This document shows positions 36,254 to 45,642 of a stretch of 64,000 nt of DNA, one piece after another. A program made the position numbers and the translations under genes. The DNA lies in assembly GCF_030732095.1 (NCBI RefSeq), contig NZ_JAVAMQ010000014.1, positions 1 through 64,000 on the forward strand, in the 5' to 3' direction. Position 1 is the first letter of the stretch; every line of letters begins with the position of its first letter. Source of the stretch: Paracoccus spongiarum (GTDB lineage Bacteria > Pseudomonadota > Alphaproteobacteria > Rhodobacterales > Rhodobacteraceae). The notes below the pieces were generated by a model. The model was not told where the DNA came from. It did not search any database and saw only the letters and a program-made list of their open reading frames with translations.

Positions 36254-37387
36254 ATGAGCGGCGCCCTGAAGGCCCGTCCGGTCTTGGTGGTCGGCGCCGG
36301 CGTGGCGGGGCTGACGGCCGCAATCGCGCTGGCGCGGCGCGGCGCGGATGTCACGGTGCTGGAACGCGCATCGACGATCCGCGAGGTCGGGGCCGGGCTT
36401 CAGATCTCGCCCAACGCCATGCGGGTGCTGGCCGCCCTTGGGCTGCGCGAGGCAATGCAGCCGGTGTCGCTGCGCAGCCACGCGATCCAGCTGCGCGATT
36501 CCGCCGGTGCGGCGGTGGCGCGGCTGGACCTGATCCGCCACCGCCCGGCCGCCGAATTCCGGCTGATCCACCGGGCGCGGCTGATCGGCCTTCTGGCCAG
36601 GGCCGCCGCCGCTGCCGGGGTCCGGATCCGGCTCGACAGCCCGGTGTCCGAGGTTCCGCCCGACGCGCCCCTCGTCATCGGGGCGGACGGGTTGCACAGC
36701 GTCGTGCGACCGGCGCTGAACGGCCGCGCGGTGCCGTTCTTCACCCATCAGACCGCCTGGCGGATGCTGATCCCGGATGATGGCAGCGCCGTCCCCGAGG
36801 CGCAGATCTTCATGGGCGCCGGCCGCCATCTCGTCAGCTATCCGCTGGCCGGGGGGCTGCGCAACATCGTCGCCGTGCAGGAACGGAGCGCATGGCAGGA
36901 AGAAGGCTGGTCGCGGCAGGACGACCCCGCCAATCTGCGCGCGGCCTTCGCCGATTTCGGCGGTCCGGTGCAGGCCTGGCTTTCGGCCGTCGCCGAGACC
37001 CATGTCTGGGGCCTCTTCCGCCACGAGGTCGCGCCGAGGTGGCAGGACGGTCGCTGCGCGCTGATCGGCGATGCCGCCCATCCGACGCTGCCCTTTCTGG
37101 CGCAGGGCGCCGTCATGGCGATCGAGGATGCCTGGGTGCTGGCCGCCTGCCTTGATGCCGATCCCGACCAGGCGGCCGCGCTGGCGCGATTCGAGACGCT
37201 GCGCCGGCCGCGGACCACGCGGATCGTCGCAGCCGCCGATGCCAACGCGCGCAATTATCACCTGACCGGGCCAAGGCGGCAGGTTGCGCATGGGCTGCTG
37301 CGCGCGGCCAGCCTGCTTGCGCCCGGCCGGCTGCTGCGCCGCTATGACTGGCTTTACGACCACGATCCGACGGCGCTGGAACCCTGA
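36254..37387 (+). CDS. FAD-dependent aromatic-ring-type monooxygenase (salicylate hydroxylase-like)
   Basis: A 377-residue group A flavoprotein monooxygenase. The Rossmann motif VVGAGVAGLTAAIAL begins at about residue 10, the DG motif is VIGADGLHSVVRPAL at about 140-155, and the second FAD motif is CALIGDAAHPTLPFLAQGAVMAIEDAWVLA at about 272-301 (listed as a region). The best resemblance is to the salicylate/3-hydroxybenzoate hydroxylase group, but no aromatic degradation genes are nearby, so the substrate is open. A ubiquinone-type role is less likely given the missing Ubi signatures. The ATG at 36254 is preferred over a TTG 12 bp upstream. It is convergent with glmM. Confidence 0.85.
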   Translation: MSGALKARPVLVVGAGVAGLTAAIALARRGADVTVLERASTIREVGAGLQISPNAMRVLAALGLREAMQPVSLRSHAIQLRDSAGAAVARLDLIRHRPAAEFRLIHRARLIGLLARAAAAAGVRIRLDSPVSEVPPDAPLVIGADGLHSVVRPALNGRAVPFFTHQTAWRMLIPDDGSAVPEAQIFMGAGRHLVSYPLAGGLRNIVAVQERSAWQEEGWSRQDDPANLRAAFADFGGPVQAWLSAVAETHVWGLFRHEVAPRWQDGRCALIGDAAHPTLPFLAQGAVMAIEDAWVLAACLDADPDQAAALARFETLRRPRTTRIVAAADANARNYHLTGPRRQVAHGLLRAASLLAPGRLLRRYDWLYDHDPTALEP

Positions 37388-37457
37388 ATCCCGCCCTTGC
37401 CGCCCCAGAAGGACCGCCGGGATGCCAGGGGCAGCCCGGCCACCGCGGGACGCAGAA

Positions 37458-37482
37458 GGCGCCGCGGGTTTCCCGCGGCGCC
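37458..37482. terminator. Strong GC hairpin between monooxygenase gene and glmM
   Basis: GGCGCCGCGGG (37458-37468) and CCCGCGGCGCC (37472-37482) form an 11-bp perfect stem with a TTT loop in the gap between two convergent genes. There is no T run. Confidence 0.6.
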
Positions 37483-37483
37483 C

Positions 37484-37536
37484 GTGGCGCGGTCCGTGTG
37501 GCGCGATCCGTGGGGCCCGGTTGGTGTGGCGCGGCC
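37484..37536. repeat. Short intergenic direct repeats
   Basis: GTGGCGCGGTCCGT (37484-37497) is followed at once by GTGGCGCGATCCGT (37498-37511), 13 of 14 bases identical, and a third partial copy GTGGCGCGGCC begins at 37526. They sit between the hairpin and the glmM stop. No function is suggested. Confidence 0.55.
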
Positions 37537-37560
37537 GGGGCGATTCCGGCTGACGGGATC

Positions 37561-38904
37561 TCAGGCCGCGTGTTCGACCGCTGCCACGATGCCGTCCACG
37601 ACTTCGTGCAGGATCACCTCGTCCTCGGCCTCGGCCATCACCCGGATAAGCGGTTCGGTGCCCGACTTGCGGATCAGCACGCGCCCGGATCCGGCCAGCA
37701 GCGCCTCGGCCCGCGCGATCACCGCACGGACGGTGTCGGCCGCCAGAGGGTCGGCGCCGTCGGCATAGCGCACATTCTTCAGGAGTTGCGGGACCGGCGC
37801 GAACTGGCTGGCCAGCTGGCTTGCCGGCTTGCCGGTCTCGGCCATCGCCGCGAGAAACTGCATCGCCGCGATCAGACCGTCGCCGGTGGTGGCATAGTCG
37901 GTCATCACGATATGGCCCGACTGCTCGCCGCCCAGGTTGAAGCCCATCTCGCGCATCCGCTCGACCACATAGCGGTCGCCGACCCGGGTCCGCTCCAGCC
38001 GCAGCCCGCGACCCGACAGGAAATGCTCGAGTCCCAGGTTCGACATGACCGTGGCCACCAGGGCGCCGCCCTTCAGCCGGCCGCGTTCCGCCCAGCGCGC
38101 CGCCATCAGCGCCATGATCTGGTCGCCATCCGCGATCCGGCCGCGCTCGTCCACGATCACCACGCGGTCGGCATCGCCATCAAGGCTGATGCCCAGATCC
38201 GCGCCATGTTCCAGCACCGCCGCCGCGCAGGCCTCGGGATGGGTCGATCCGACCCCGGCATTGATGTTCAGACCGTCGGGCTCGACCCCAAGCGGCACCA
38301 CATCCGCGCCAAGTTCCCACAGCACCTCGGGTGCGGCGCGATAGGCCGCGCCATTGGCGCAGTCGATCACGACCTTCAGCCCGTCCAGCCGCTGCCCGGC
38401 CGGAAAGGTGGTCTTGGCATATTCGACATAGCGCCCGCGCCCGTCATCGATCCGCTTGGCGCGGCCGATGTTGCGGGGTTGCGCGGGGTCGATGGTGCCG
38501 GCCACGATCTCCTCGATCTCGGTCTCGGCCGCGTCCGACAGCTTGAAGCCGTCGGGGCCGAAGAACTTGATGCCGTTGTCCTCGGCCGGGTTGTGACTGG
38601 CCGAGATCATGATCCCCAGATCGGCCCGCATCGATCGGGTCAGATAGCCTACCGCCGGGGTCGGCACCGGCCCCAGCAGAAGCACGTTCATGCCGGTCGA
38701 GGTCAGCCCCGCCGTCAGTGCGTTTTCCAGCATGTAGCCCGACAGCCGCGTGTCCTTGCCGATCACCACGCGATGCCGGTTGCGCCCGTCACGCCGGAAA
38801 TAGCGCCCCGCCGCGGCCCCCAGCCGCAACGCCATCTCGGCCGTCATCGGCAGCGTGTTCGCGCGGCCCCGGACGCCGTCCGTCCCGAAAAGCTTCCTGC
38901 TCAT
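37561..38904 (-). CDS. glmM: Phosphoglucosamine mutase
   Basis: Interconverts glucosamine-6-phosphate and glucosamine-1-phosphate for UDP-GlcNAc, the precursor of peptidoglycan and lipopolysaccharide. The 447 residues match the family. The N-terminal [13 protein letters not shown] is diagnostic, the phosphoserine is Ser103 in [12 protein letters not shown], and the metal loop is DGDADR. The C-terminal phosphate loop is [13 protein letters not shown]. Its ATG overlaps the folP stop by 4 bp, a gene order (folP-glmM) widespread in bacteria. Confidence 0.97.
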   Translation of the reverse strand: MSRKLFGTDGVRGRANTLPMTAEMALRLGAAAGRYFRRDGRNRHRVVIGKDTRLSGYMLENALTAGLTSTGMNVLLLGPVPTPAVGYLTRSMRADLGIMISASHNPAEDNGIKFFGPDGFKLSDAAETEIEEIVAGTIDPAQPRNIGRAKRIDDGRGRYVEYAKTTFPAGQRLDGLKVVIDCANGAAYRAAPEVLWELGADVVPLGVEPDGLNINAGVGSTHPEACAAAVLEHGADLGISLDGDADRVVIVDERGRIADGDQIMALMAARWAERGRLKGGALVATVMSNLGLEHFLSGRGLRLERTRVGDRYVVERMREMGFNLGGEQSGHIVMTDYATTGDGLIAAMQFLAAMAETGKPASQLASQFAPVPQLLKNVRYADGADPLAADTVRAVIARAEALLAGSGRVLIRKSGTEPLIRVMAEAEDEVILHEVVDGIVAAVEHAA

Positions 38905-39893
38905 GTTCCTGCCTCGTCATTGTTGGTGACGGCCTGCCACAGCCGCAGTCCCTGCCTGATCTGTGCCACGTCATGGACCCTGTGAATCTGCACCCCCTGC
39001 GCCACGGCTGCAAGGGTCAGCGCCAATGTGCCGGGGCCGCGTCCGGTCGCGACCGGGCTGTCGCCGATGCTGCCGATCAGCCGCTTGCGCGATACCCCCA
39101 GCAGGATCGGGCAGCCCAGGCCATGATACAGCGAAATCCGCCGCAGGATGGCAAGATTATGCGCCTCGGTCTTGCCGAAGCCGATGCCCGGATCGACGAT
39201 GATGCGGCGGCGCGGGATGCCCGCCGCCTCGGCCCGCGCGATCCGCGCCTCGAGCGCGTCGTAGACATCCAGCACGACATCGCCATAGCGCGGGTCGTCC
39301 TGCATGTCGGCCGGCAGGCCCTGCGCGTGCATCAGGCAGACCGGGACGCCGGCGCGGGCCGCAACGCCGGGCAGGTCCGTGTCGAAATCGAAGCCCGAGA
39401 CGTCGTTGATCATCCCCGCACCCGCCGACAGGGCGGCCTCGGCCACCTCCGCCTTGCGGGTGTCGACCGACAGGAGGGTGTGACCGGCCACCGCCCGCAG
39501 CACCGGCAGGACGCGAGCGATTTCGTCGGCAACGGGCACCTCGGTCGCGCCCGGCCGGGTGGATTCGCCGCCGATGTCCAGAAGATCGGCCCCCGCGTCC
39601 AGCAGCGCCTCCGCCTGCGCGGCCGGATCATACTGCCCGCCATCCGAAAAACTGTCGGGCGTCGCGTTCACGATGCCCATGATCCGGGGCCGGTCCATCG
39701 TCAGCCCCGCCAGCGGCGCGCGCGGCGCGGCCAGCGCGGCAAGGATGTCGGCGGGCGCCTCGTCGCAATGTTCTGGCGGCCGTCCGCGGGCCAGCACCTC
39801 GAAGCCCGAAAACCCGGTCCAGCCGCCCGCCAGCCGCCAGCGCGCGGGGCCGGGGCCGGGCAGCGGCCGGTAATAGCGCCGCTCACCGCTCAT
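38901..39893 (-). CDS. folP: Dihydropteroate synthase
   Basis: Joins p-aminobenzoate to dihydropterin pyrophosphate in folate synthesis; the sulfonamide target. Signatures are [50 protein letters not shown] and GVSRKRLIG. The protein is 330 residues, about 50 longer than typical at the N-terminus (RRYYRPLPG to TMDRPRIMG), a feature of this family in Rhodobacteraceae. The start at 39893 overlaps the folB end; a longer frame upstream runs through folB and is not coding. It lies between folB and glmM with overlaps on both sides. Confidence 0.95.
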   Translation of the reverse strand: MSGERRYYRPLPGPGPARWRLAGGWTGFSGFEVLARGRPPEHCDEAPADILAALAAPRAPLAGLTMDRPRIMGIVNATPDSFSDGGQYDPAAQAEALLDAGADLLDIGGESTRPGATEVPVADEIARVLPVLRAVAGHTLLSVDTRKAEVAEAALSAGAGMINDVSGFDFDTDLPGVAARAGVPVCLMHAQGLPADMQDDPRYGDVVLDVYDALEARIARAEAAGIPRRRIIVDPGIGFGKTEAHNLAILRRISLYHGLGCPILLGVSRKRLIGSIGDSPVATGRGPGTLALTLAAVAQGVQIHRVHDVAQIRQGLRLWQAVTNNDEAGT

Positions 39894-40714
39894 TCGCGGG
39901 CCTCCGGCGCGCCGGCCGGGGCCAGCGGCGCGTGAAGGATCAGGATCTCCTGGCCGGCCGGGGGCCGTGGCAGTGCCGCGGCGTCGCGTTGCGCCACCAG
40001 AAGCCGGCGCGATCCCAGCCGCCGCGCCAGCCACAGCGCCAGCCCGGCCGGCTCGCCACCAGCCTCGGGGGCATCGACCGCCAGCCGGGCCGGCGCCCAG
40101 ACCACCATCGCACGGCTGCGGATCGCGGCGTCCAGTTCGGTGCGCGTCTCGGCGATCTCGACGCCGAGATCATGGGCAAGAAACCAGGCCGCGCGGTCCA
40201 GCGCCAGCAGCGCCAGCCGACGCCCGGCCTCGCCGGGCAGAGTCTCGCCGGCCGGGGCCTTGGCCGGTACGACCACGACCGCGCCCTCCGGCAGGGCGGC
40301 GGGGCGGCCGTCCCACAGCAGCAGATCGACCGGCAGGCTGCGCGCCGGCGCGTCGCGTGTCGGCATGCTGCGGGTGATGGTGATGCCAAGCGCGCCCGGC
40401 CCGCGATCCAGCTTTTCCACCGTGACGCGGGCCTGCGCCGCGACAGGATGGGCGAGGATCTCGGCCGCGATCCGTTCCGCCAGCGTCTCTACGAGGTTGT
40501 AGCGCCGGTCGGCCAGCGCGGTGTCGACGGCCTCGGTCAGCACGTCATAGGACAGGATCCGGTCGACATCGTCGCCGCTGTCGCTGATCGGCGTGCGCAG
40601 ATCGACCGAGATGGCAAAGCGCAGCCGCTGGGTGCGGCCGCGCTCGGACTGGAAGGCGCCGATTTCGGCGTTCACGACATGGTCGCGCAGGTGAATGCGG
40701 TCGGGCTGTGACAT
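39890..40714 (-). CDS. folB: Dihydroneopterin aldolase with long C-terminal extension
   Basis: FolB cleaves dihydroneopterin to 6-hydroxymethyl-dihydropterin in the folate pathway. Residues 1-117 fit FolB: IHLRDHVVNAEIGAFQSERG, the Tyr in LSYDVLTEAV, NLVETLAERIA with the conserved Glu, and VEKLDRGPGALGITI with the catalytic Lys. About 155 residues follow that are not part of FolB (VDLLLWDGRPAALPEGAVVV to the end); they contain alternating strands and helices but no family I recognise. An ATG at 40723 is an alternative start. The stop overlaps folP by 4 bp. Confidence 0.88.
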   Translation of the reverse strand: MSQPDRIHLRDHVVNAEIGAFQSERGRTQRLRFAISVDLRTPISDSGDDVDRILSYDVLTEAVDTALADRRYNLVETLAERIAAEILAHPVAAQARVTVEKLDRGPGALGITITRSMPTRDAPARSLPVDLLLWDGRPAALPEGAVVVVPAKAPAGETLPGEAGRRLALLALDRAAWFLAHDLGVEIAETRTELDAAIRSRAMVVWAPARLAVDAPEAGGEPAGLALWLARRLGSRRLLVAQRDAAALPRPPAGQEILILHAPLAPAGAPEARE

Positions 40715-40776
40715 GGGTGCCATTCACAGCAAAATCGCCGCGCAGGCAAGCCCGGCGCAAGGGCCGGGCGACGGCC

Positions 40777-41415
40777 TCAGTTCGAGGCCATCCGCTGGCC
40801 GCGGCGATAGAAGATGTGCCGACCGATCTGGACGGTGCGCTGGAAGCGGTGCGACCAGGCCGGACGGACGGCGGGCGTGTGGAAATAGGTCGCGCCGCCG
40901 GTCAGGACGCGGGGCGCGCCGGACAGCGCCGCCTCGGCGATCGCGCGGGCGCGGAGATAGGCTGACTTGTTGCGGATCGGCTTGCGGCCGCCGATCGTGT
41001 AGCTGAACTGGCTGGGCTGGTTGATGACACCGCAGACCGTCGAGGGGAACGCACCGCTGTCGACGCGGTTCAGGATCACCTCGGCCACGGCGGCCTGGCC
41101 CTTGGCGCCTTCGCCGCGGGCCTCGTGATACAGCGCCTCGGCCATGCAGGCGACATCGTCGGCCGAGACGCGGGTCGATGCACGGGCCTGAAATACCTGT
41201 TCGGGCGCGTTTTCGATCTTCACAGGTTCGGCACCCGTGTATAGAAGCGGCTTCGGACGGGGCAGTTCCATCGGATCGGTCGCCGCGCCGAACAGCGCGA
41301 CATCGGCCGAGAACAGCGAGCCGTTCCCTCCGGCTTGGGACGCGCCGGGCAAAAGGGTGGTGGTTGCGGCGACGCACAGGCAGATGGGCGCCAGCCGCTT
41401 GAGCAGCTTAATCAT
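40777..41415 (-). CDS. SleB-type cell wall hydrolase
   Basis: A 212-residue exported peptidoglycan hydrolase. A signal peptide (MIKLLKRLAPICLCVAATTTLLPGASQA) is cleaved near residue 28. The Hydrolase_2/SleB domain spans about 85-212: VACMAEALYHEARGEGAKGQAAVAEVILNRV with the catalytic Glu, VCGVINQPSQFSYT, and GGATYFHTPAVRPAW. The related SleB and CwlJ enzymes lyse spore cortex, but in alphaproteobacteria they are general wall hydrolases. The start at 41415 matches the signal peptide. A 7-bp inverted repeat lies just upstream. Confidence 0.9.
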   Translation of the reverse strand: MIKLLKRLAPICLCVAATTTLLPGASQAGGNGSLFSADVALFGAATDPMELPRPKPLLYTGAEPVKIENAPEQVFQARASTRVSADDVACMAEALYHEARGEGAKGQAAVAEVILNRVDSGAFPSTVCGVINQPSQFSYTIGGRKPIRNKSAYLRARAIAEAALSGAPRVLTGGATYFHTPAVRPAWSHRFQRTVQIGRHIFYRRGQRMASN

Positions 41416-41432
41416 GGTCAGTCCTATAGACG

Positions 41433-41455
41433 ATTCACGTTGACAGGTCGTGAAT
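41433..41455. promoter_or_regulatory. Inverted repeat upstream of the cell wall hydrolase gene
   Basis: ATTCACG (41433-41439), a 9-bp spacer and CGTGAAT (41449-41455) form a perfect 7-bp dyad starting 18 bp upstream of the ATG. Size and spacing suit a dimeric repressor. The regulator is unknown. Confidence 0.45.
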
Positions 41456-41743
41456 GGCGCAAGAGCCGCGAGCAGGTGGCCAGCGCCGGAGATCGTCGGA
41501 ATGAATAAGGTTTTAGGTTGCCGCGCCGCTATGCCGCTTCGCAGCACGTCGCCCCGAAGGCCGAATTAACCGGTTTTCCGGCAAGATCTCGCCCATCGAT
41601 TCCGGCCGCACTGGCGGGATTCGGCAAGCGGGCCCGAAATTGGGACCGTTTCGGACCAAAAATCAACAACTTGCAGTTGCGAAACCGGGGCAGCGAGGAC
41701 GAATCAGCCCCGCGTCAGGGGTGGGGCAGAGGCCGCGGCCGGA
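41456..41743. other. Intergenic stretch without recognisable gene
   Basis: Together with the leader of the hydrolase gene this makes 328 bp between the hydrolase start and the PPDK-like stop. I see no credible open frame, no RNA gene and no clear terminator for the PPDK-like gene. Confidence 0.5.
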
Positions 41744-44284
41744 TCAGCCGCGCTGCCCCAGGCGGCCGCGGATCGCCGACTGGGCGGCGGCCAGCCGGGC
41801 GACGGGCACGCGGAACGGGGAACAGGACACGTAGTCGAAGCCTGCCTCGTGGCAGAAGGCGATGGATTCGGGGTTTCCGCCATGCTCGCCGCAGACCGAG
41901 ATGGTGATGCCCGGTTTCTGCTGGCGGGCACGCTGGGCGCCGGTCAGCAGCAATTCGCCCACGCCGTCCTGGTCGAGGATGTGGAACGGATCCTCGGCAT
42001 AGACGCGCTGCCCGACATAGATGCCCATGAACCGGCCGGCATCATCGCGCGACAGGCCGTATGTCATCTGAGTCAGGTCGTTGGTGCCGAAGGACAGGAA
42101 GGCCGAATGCGCGGCAATGTCGCCGGCCCGCAGCGCGGCGCGCGGTGTCTCGACCATCACGCCGAGGCGATAGGTGAAATCGGCGCGCCGCTCGTTGCGC
42201 ACCGCCGCCGCCACCGCGTCCACGCGGGTCTTGACCAGTTCGACCTCGCGCATGGCGCTGACCAGGGGGATCATGATCTCGGGCACGACCGGATCGCCCT
42301 TGCGGCTGGCCTCGACCGTGGCCTCGAAGATGGCGCGGGCCTGCATCTCGTAGATCTCGGGCACGGTGATGCCAAGGCGCACCCCGCGCATTCCCAGCAT
42401 CGGGTTGAACTCCGACAGCGCCTCGACGCGCCGGGTCACGTCGGACAGCGGCAGGTCCAGCGACTCGGCCAGTTCGCGCAGCCCCTCGCGGTCATGCGGC
42501 AGGAATTCATGCAGCGGCGGGTCGAACAGCCGGATGGTGACCGGCAGGCCGGCCATGATCTCGAACAGCGCGATGAAATCCTGGCGTTGCATCGGCAGGA
42601 TCCGGTCCAGCGCCAGCTTGCGGTCGGCGGGCTTGTCGGCAAAGATCATCTCGCGCATGGCCGGCAGGCGGTCCATGTCGAAGAACATGTGCTCGGTGCG
42701 GCACAGCCCGATGCCCTGAGCGGTGAACTTGCGGGCCGTCCGCGCGTCCTCGGGGGTGTCGGCATTGGCGCGCACGCCGATGCCGCCCGCCGCGTCCGCC
42801 CATTCCAGCAGCCGCGAGAAGCTGTCGTCCAGCGCCGGTTCCAGCAGCGCGGCGGCGCCGGCCAGCACCTCGCCCGAGGTGCCGTCGATGGTGACCACCT
42901 CGCCCTCGCGGAAGCTGCGGCCGCCGGCGCGCAGGATGCGGTTGCGCCCGTCGATGGTCAGCCCCGAGGCGCCTACGATGCAGGGCAGGCCCAGCCCGCG
43001 GGCGATCACCGCCGCATGGCTGGTGGTGCCGCCACGCTCGGTCAGGACCGCGACCGAGGCATGCATGCCGCGGATGTCTTCGGGCACGGTCTCGCGGCGC
43101 ACCAGCACGCAGGGCTCGTCGCGTGCGGCCGACGCCTGCGCGGCGGCGGCCGAGAACACGATGCGGCCGGTCGCCGCGCCGGGGCTGGCATTGATGCCGC
43201 TGGCGATCAAGTCGCGCGGGGCGCGGGGATCGACCTGATGATGCAGCAGGTCGGCCAGAGCGCGGGGTTCGACACGCATCACGGCCTCGGGGCGGGGGAT
43301 CACCCCGTCATCGGCCAGCGCCACCGCGATGCGGACGCTGGCGCGCGAGCTGCGCTTGACCCGCGCGGCGTCGATGATCGAGATGCGCCCCTCGGTCACC
43401 ACGAATTCGATCTGCATCTCTTCGCGCAGCCTTTCGCGGGCCGCGACGCCGAAGCGGACCAGATCGGCGAAGATCTCGGGCGCGACCTCCTCCAGCGACA
43501 TGCCGCGCGGGTCGCGGGTCAGATACAGCGTCTCGGCCCCCGTGCCGACCGCGCTGCCGTGGTGCTGGCCGCGAAAGCGCCCGGTCACTCGCGCGATGCC
43601 GGTGACCGGGTCGATGAACTGGATGCTGCCCGATCCCGACAGCCCCGGCCCCATCGCCAGCGCCATGTGCTGCACCACCAGCCCCAGCGGCGCATCGGCC
43701 GGGGCGCCCTTGGCCTGGCGCAGCAGCCGCGCGGTCGGCCCGTCCCAAGCCCGCGCCATCGAGCGCAGCACCTCGGCAAGCTGCTGACAAGGATCCTGCG
43801 GAAATTCCTCGTCCGTCTCGTCGCGATAGCAGCGCAGCGCCTCGGCCAGCGCGCCGGGACCGTCCTGCGCGAACATGTCGGGGTCCAGCCGGGCGATGTG
43901 GATGGCATAGTTCTGCACGAAGCTGAGATAGACCGCGTCGGCGTTCTGCGTGCCGATACGCTCGGCCAGCCGGGCATGGCTGTCGTTGTTGATGCCGACA
44001 TTCAGGACCGTGCCCGGCCCGCCCCAGTCGGGCGTCGCGGCCGAGGGGCGCACCCCCACCAGCCCGTCGCCCTGGTCGAACAGCCCGGCCAGCGCGCTGA
44101 CCGGAACCGGATTGCCCCCGGCGATGGCATGAACCGCGTCCGAGCAGATCGCGAAGCTGCGCGGCACCGGCAGCGCCATCCGCACAAGCCGTTGCAGGCA
44201 TTTCGCCCGCCAGCCATGGCGCGTGGTCTCGATCGCCGCCGAGGGGGTGATTTCGGTGATGTCGCCGGCGCGCTGCATGTCCAT
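41744..44284 (-). CDS. Pyruvate phosphate dikinase-like PEP-binding enzyme with degenerate ATP-grasp end
   Basis: An 846-residue protein related to PPDK, which interconverts pyruvate and PEP. The swivelling domain keeps the catalytic His423 in ERGGTTSHAAVIARG. The PEP/pyruvate domain keeps CRTEHMFF, RGVRLGITVPEIYEMQ, GTNDLTQMTYGLSRDDAGRF and the catalytic Cys in SVCGEHGGNPES. The N-terminal nucleotide-binding part is eroded: the usual GGKGANL is replaced by GWRAKCL, and SMPGMMDTVLNLGLN by TPDWGGPGTVLNVGIN. Classical PPDK activity is therefore doubtful; it may use another phosphoryl donor or act only as a PEP-binding protein. It is a single gene upstream of a cyclophilin pair's terminator. Confidence 0.82.
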   Translation of the reverse strand: MDMQRAGDITEITPSAAIETTRHGWRAKCLQRLVRMALPVPRSFAICSDAVHAIAGGNPVPVSALAGLFDQGDGLVGVRPSAATPDWGGPGTVLNVGINNDSHARLAERIGTQNADAVYLSFVQNYAIHIARLDPDMFAQDGPGALAEALRCYRDETDEEFPQDPCQQLAEVLRSMARAWDGPTARLLRQAKGAPADAPLGLVVQHMALAMGPGLSGSGSIQFIDPVTGIARVTGRFRGQHHGSAVGTGAETLYLTRDPRGMSLEEVAPEIFADLVRFGVAARERLREEMQIEFVVTEGRISIIDAARVKRSSRASVRIAVALADDGVIPRPEAVMRVEPRALADLLHHQVDPRAPRDLIASGINASPGAATGRIVFSAAAAQASAARDEPCVLVRRETVPEDIRGMHASVAVLTERGGTTSHAAVIARGLGLPCIVGASGLTIDGRNRILRAGGRSFREGEVVTIDGTSGEVLAGAAALLEPALDDSFSRLLEWADAAGGIGVRANADTPEDARTARKFTAQGIGLCRTEHMFFDMDRLPAMREMIFADKPADRKLALDRILPMQRQDFIALFEIMAGLPVTIRLFDPPLHEFLPHDREGLRELAESLDLPLSDVTRRVEALSEFNPMLGMRGVRLGITVPEIYEMQARAIFEATVEASRKGDPVVPEIMIPLVSAMREVELVKTRVDAVAAAVRNERRADFTYRLGVMVETPRAALRAGDIAAHSAFLSFGTNDLTQMTYGLSRDDAGRFMGIYVGQRVYAEDPFHILDQDGVGELLLTGAQRARQQKPGITISVCGEHGGNPESIAFCHEAGFDYVSCSPFRVPVARLAAAQSAIRGRLGQRG

Positions 44285-44328
44285 GGGGGCGAAGGATAGG
44301 CGTGCCGGCCGCTTTGCCGCAAGTGCGA

Positions 44329-44351
44329 AAAGGGGCCGCGAGGGCCCCTTT
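44329..44351 (-). terminator. Terminator of the ppiB-ppiA operon
   Basis: AAAGGGGCC (44329-44337) and GGCCCCTTT (44343-44351) form a 9-bp stem. On the minus strand the 3' arm runs into TTTTCGC, 29 bp after the ppiA stop. Confidence 0.8.
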
Positions 44352-44379
44352 GCGTGTCACCGGACCCGGCTGGCGGCGG

Positions 44380-44970
44380 TCACTCCGCGATGGTCACGCG
44401 GGCCATGTAGTCGGGTTCCTCGACCGCGCCATTCGCGGTGGAATCGCCCTTCTTGATGGCGTTCAGCACATCCCATCCGTCGATCAGCTGGCCGACCACG
44501 GTGTAGCTGCCGTCAAGGAACGGCGCCGCGGCCAGGTCGATGAAGAACTGGCTGTTGGCGCTGTTGGGATCGTTCGACCTGGCCATGCCGACGGTGCCGG
44601 GCTGGAAGGACAGGTCGCTGAACTCGGCCTCGAGATCGGGCAGGTCCGACCCGCCCATGCCGGCCATGGCGGTGTCGCCGCCCTGCTTGCCGTGCTGGAC
44701 ATCGCCGGTCTGCACCATGAAGCCGTCGATCACCCGGTGAAACACGACGCCGTCATAGGCGCCCGCGCGGGCCAGTTCGACCAGCCGTTCGACATGGCGG
44801 GGCGCGGTCTCGGACAGCAGGTCCAGCGTGATCGTGCCGCGCGGGGTGCCGTCGGCGGCGGCGACCTCGATCACCATGTTCGGGCCGGGACCGTCCTCGG
44901 CGGCGGGCGCCTGGGCCAGCGCGGCACCGGCACCCAGCAGCAGCGCGGGGATCACCAGCAGGCTACGCAT
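44380..44970 (-). CDS. ppiA: Peptidyl-prolyl cis-trans isomerase, periplasmic cyclophilin
   Basis: A 196-residue cyclophilin that speeds proline isomerisation in exported proteins. A signal peptide ends near residue 19 (GAGAALA-QA). The fold is shown by GTITLDLLSETAPRHVERLVELA, VFHRVIDGFMVQTGDVQHG with the catalytic Arg, and GTVGMARSNDPNSANSQFFIDL. Its start overlaps the end of the cytoplasmic paralogue ppiB by 8 bp, so one operon makes isomerases for two compartments. Confidence 0.93.
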   Translation of the reverse strand: MRSLLVIPALLLGAGAALAQAPAAEDGPGPNMVIEVAAADGTPRGTITLDLLSETAPRHVERLVELARAGAYDGVVFHRVIDGFMVQTGDVQHGKQGGDTAMAGMGGSDLPDLEAEFSDLSFQPGTVGMARSNDPNSANSQFFIDLAAAPFLDGSYTVVGQLIDGWDVLNAIKKGDSTANGAVEEPDYMARVTIAE

Positions 44971-45469
44971 CGGCGGCCACCTTGACCGAGATCATCCGGT
45001 CCGGGCTTGCCGGCGGCTCGCCGCAGGCGATCCTGTCGACATGCTCCATGCCCTCGATCACGCGGCCATAGACGGTGTACTGGCCGTTGAGGAAATGGTT
45101 GTCCTTGAAGTTGATGAAGAACTGGCTGTTGGCGCTGTTGGGGTTCTGCGAGCGCGCGGCGCCCAGCGTGCCGCGGTCATGCGGCAGCTTCGAGAACTCG
45201 GCCGGAAGGTCGGGCAGGTCCGACCCGCCGGTGCCGGCCCGGCCGGGGTTCCAGCCGCTTTCCATGTTGGCATGGGCAACGTCGCCGGTCTGCGCCATGA
45301 AGCCATCGATCACGCGGTGGAAGGCGACGTTGTCGTATTTGCCGGCGCGGGCCAGTTCCTTCATGCGGGCCGCATGCCGGGGCGCGACGTCGCTGAGCAG
45401 TTCGATGACGACCGGCCCGTCCTTCAGCTGGATGATGACGGTGTTTTCGGGATCCTTGATCTCGGCCAT
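44963..45469 (-). CDS. ppiB: Peptidyl-prolyl cis-trans isomerase, cytoplasmic cyclophilin
   Basis: A 168-residue cyclophilin without a signal peptide. Core motifs are DGPVVIELLSDVAPRHAARMKELA, AFHRVIDGFMAQTGDVAH with the catalytic Arg, and GTLGAARSQNPNSANSQFFINF. AAAGGAGG lies 5-6 bp before the ATG at 45469; an ATG 18 bp further upstream lies before that site and is less likely. It is co-transcribed with ppiA. The two sequences are clearly paralogous. Confidence 0.93.
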   Translation of the reverse strand: MAEIKDPENTVIIQLKDGPVVIELLSDVAPRHAARMKELARAGKYDNVAFHRVIDGFMAQTGDVAHANMESGWNPGRAGTGGSDLPDLPAEFSKLPHDRGTLGAARSQNPNSANSQFFINFKDNHFLNGQYTVYGRVIEGMEHVDRIACGEPPASPDRMISVKVAADA

Positions 45470-45642
45470 GCGGCCCTCCTTTGCCACGTTTGTCGCCCGG
45501 TCTAGGGGTTCACGCGGCCAAGGGCAACGCGCAATGGTCCCCGAGGCGGATCACGCCCGCGTCAGGTGCTGGCCCCTGTTGACGAGGCGCGCGCCATGCG
45601 GGACAAGCCAGACCGACGCCGCACAGCCCGAGAGGACGCGAC

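Noticed and set aside
37400..37560. tRNA or structured RNA between the monooxygenase gene and glmM
   Set aside because: Only a terminator-like hairpin and short direct repeats were found; there is no cloverleaf, T-loop sequence or CCA end.
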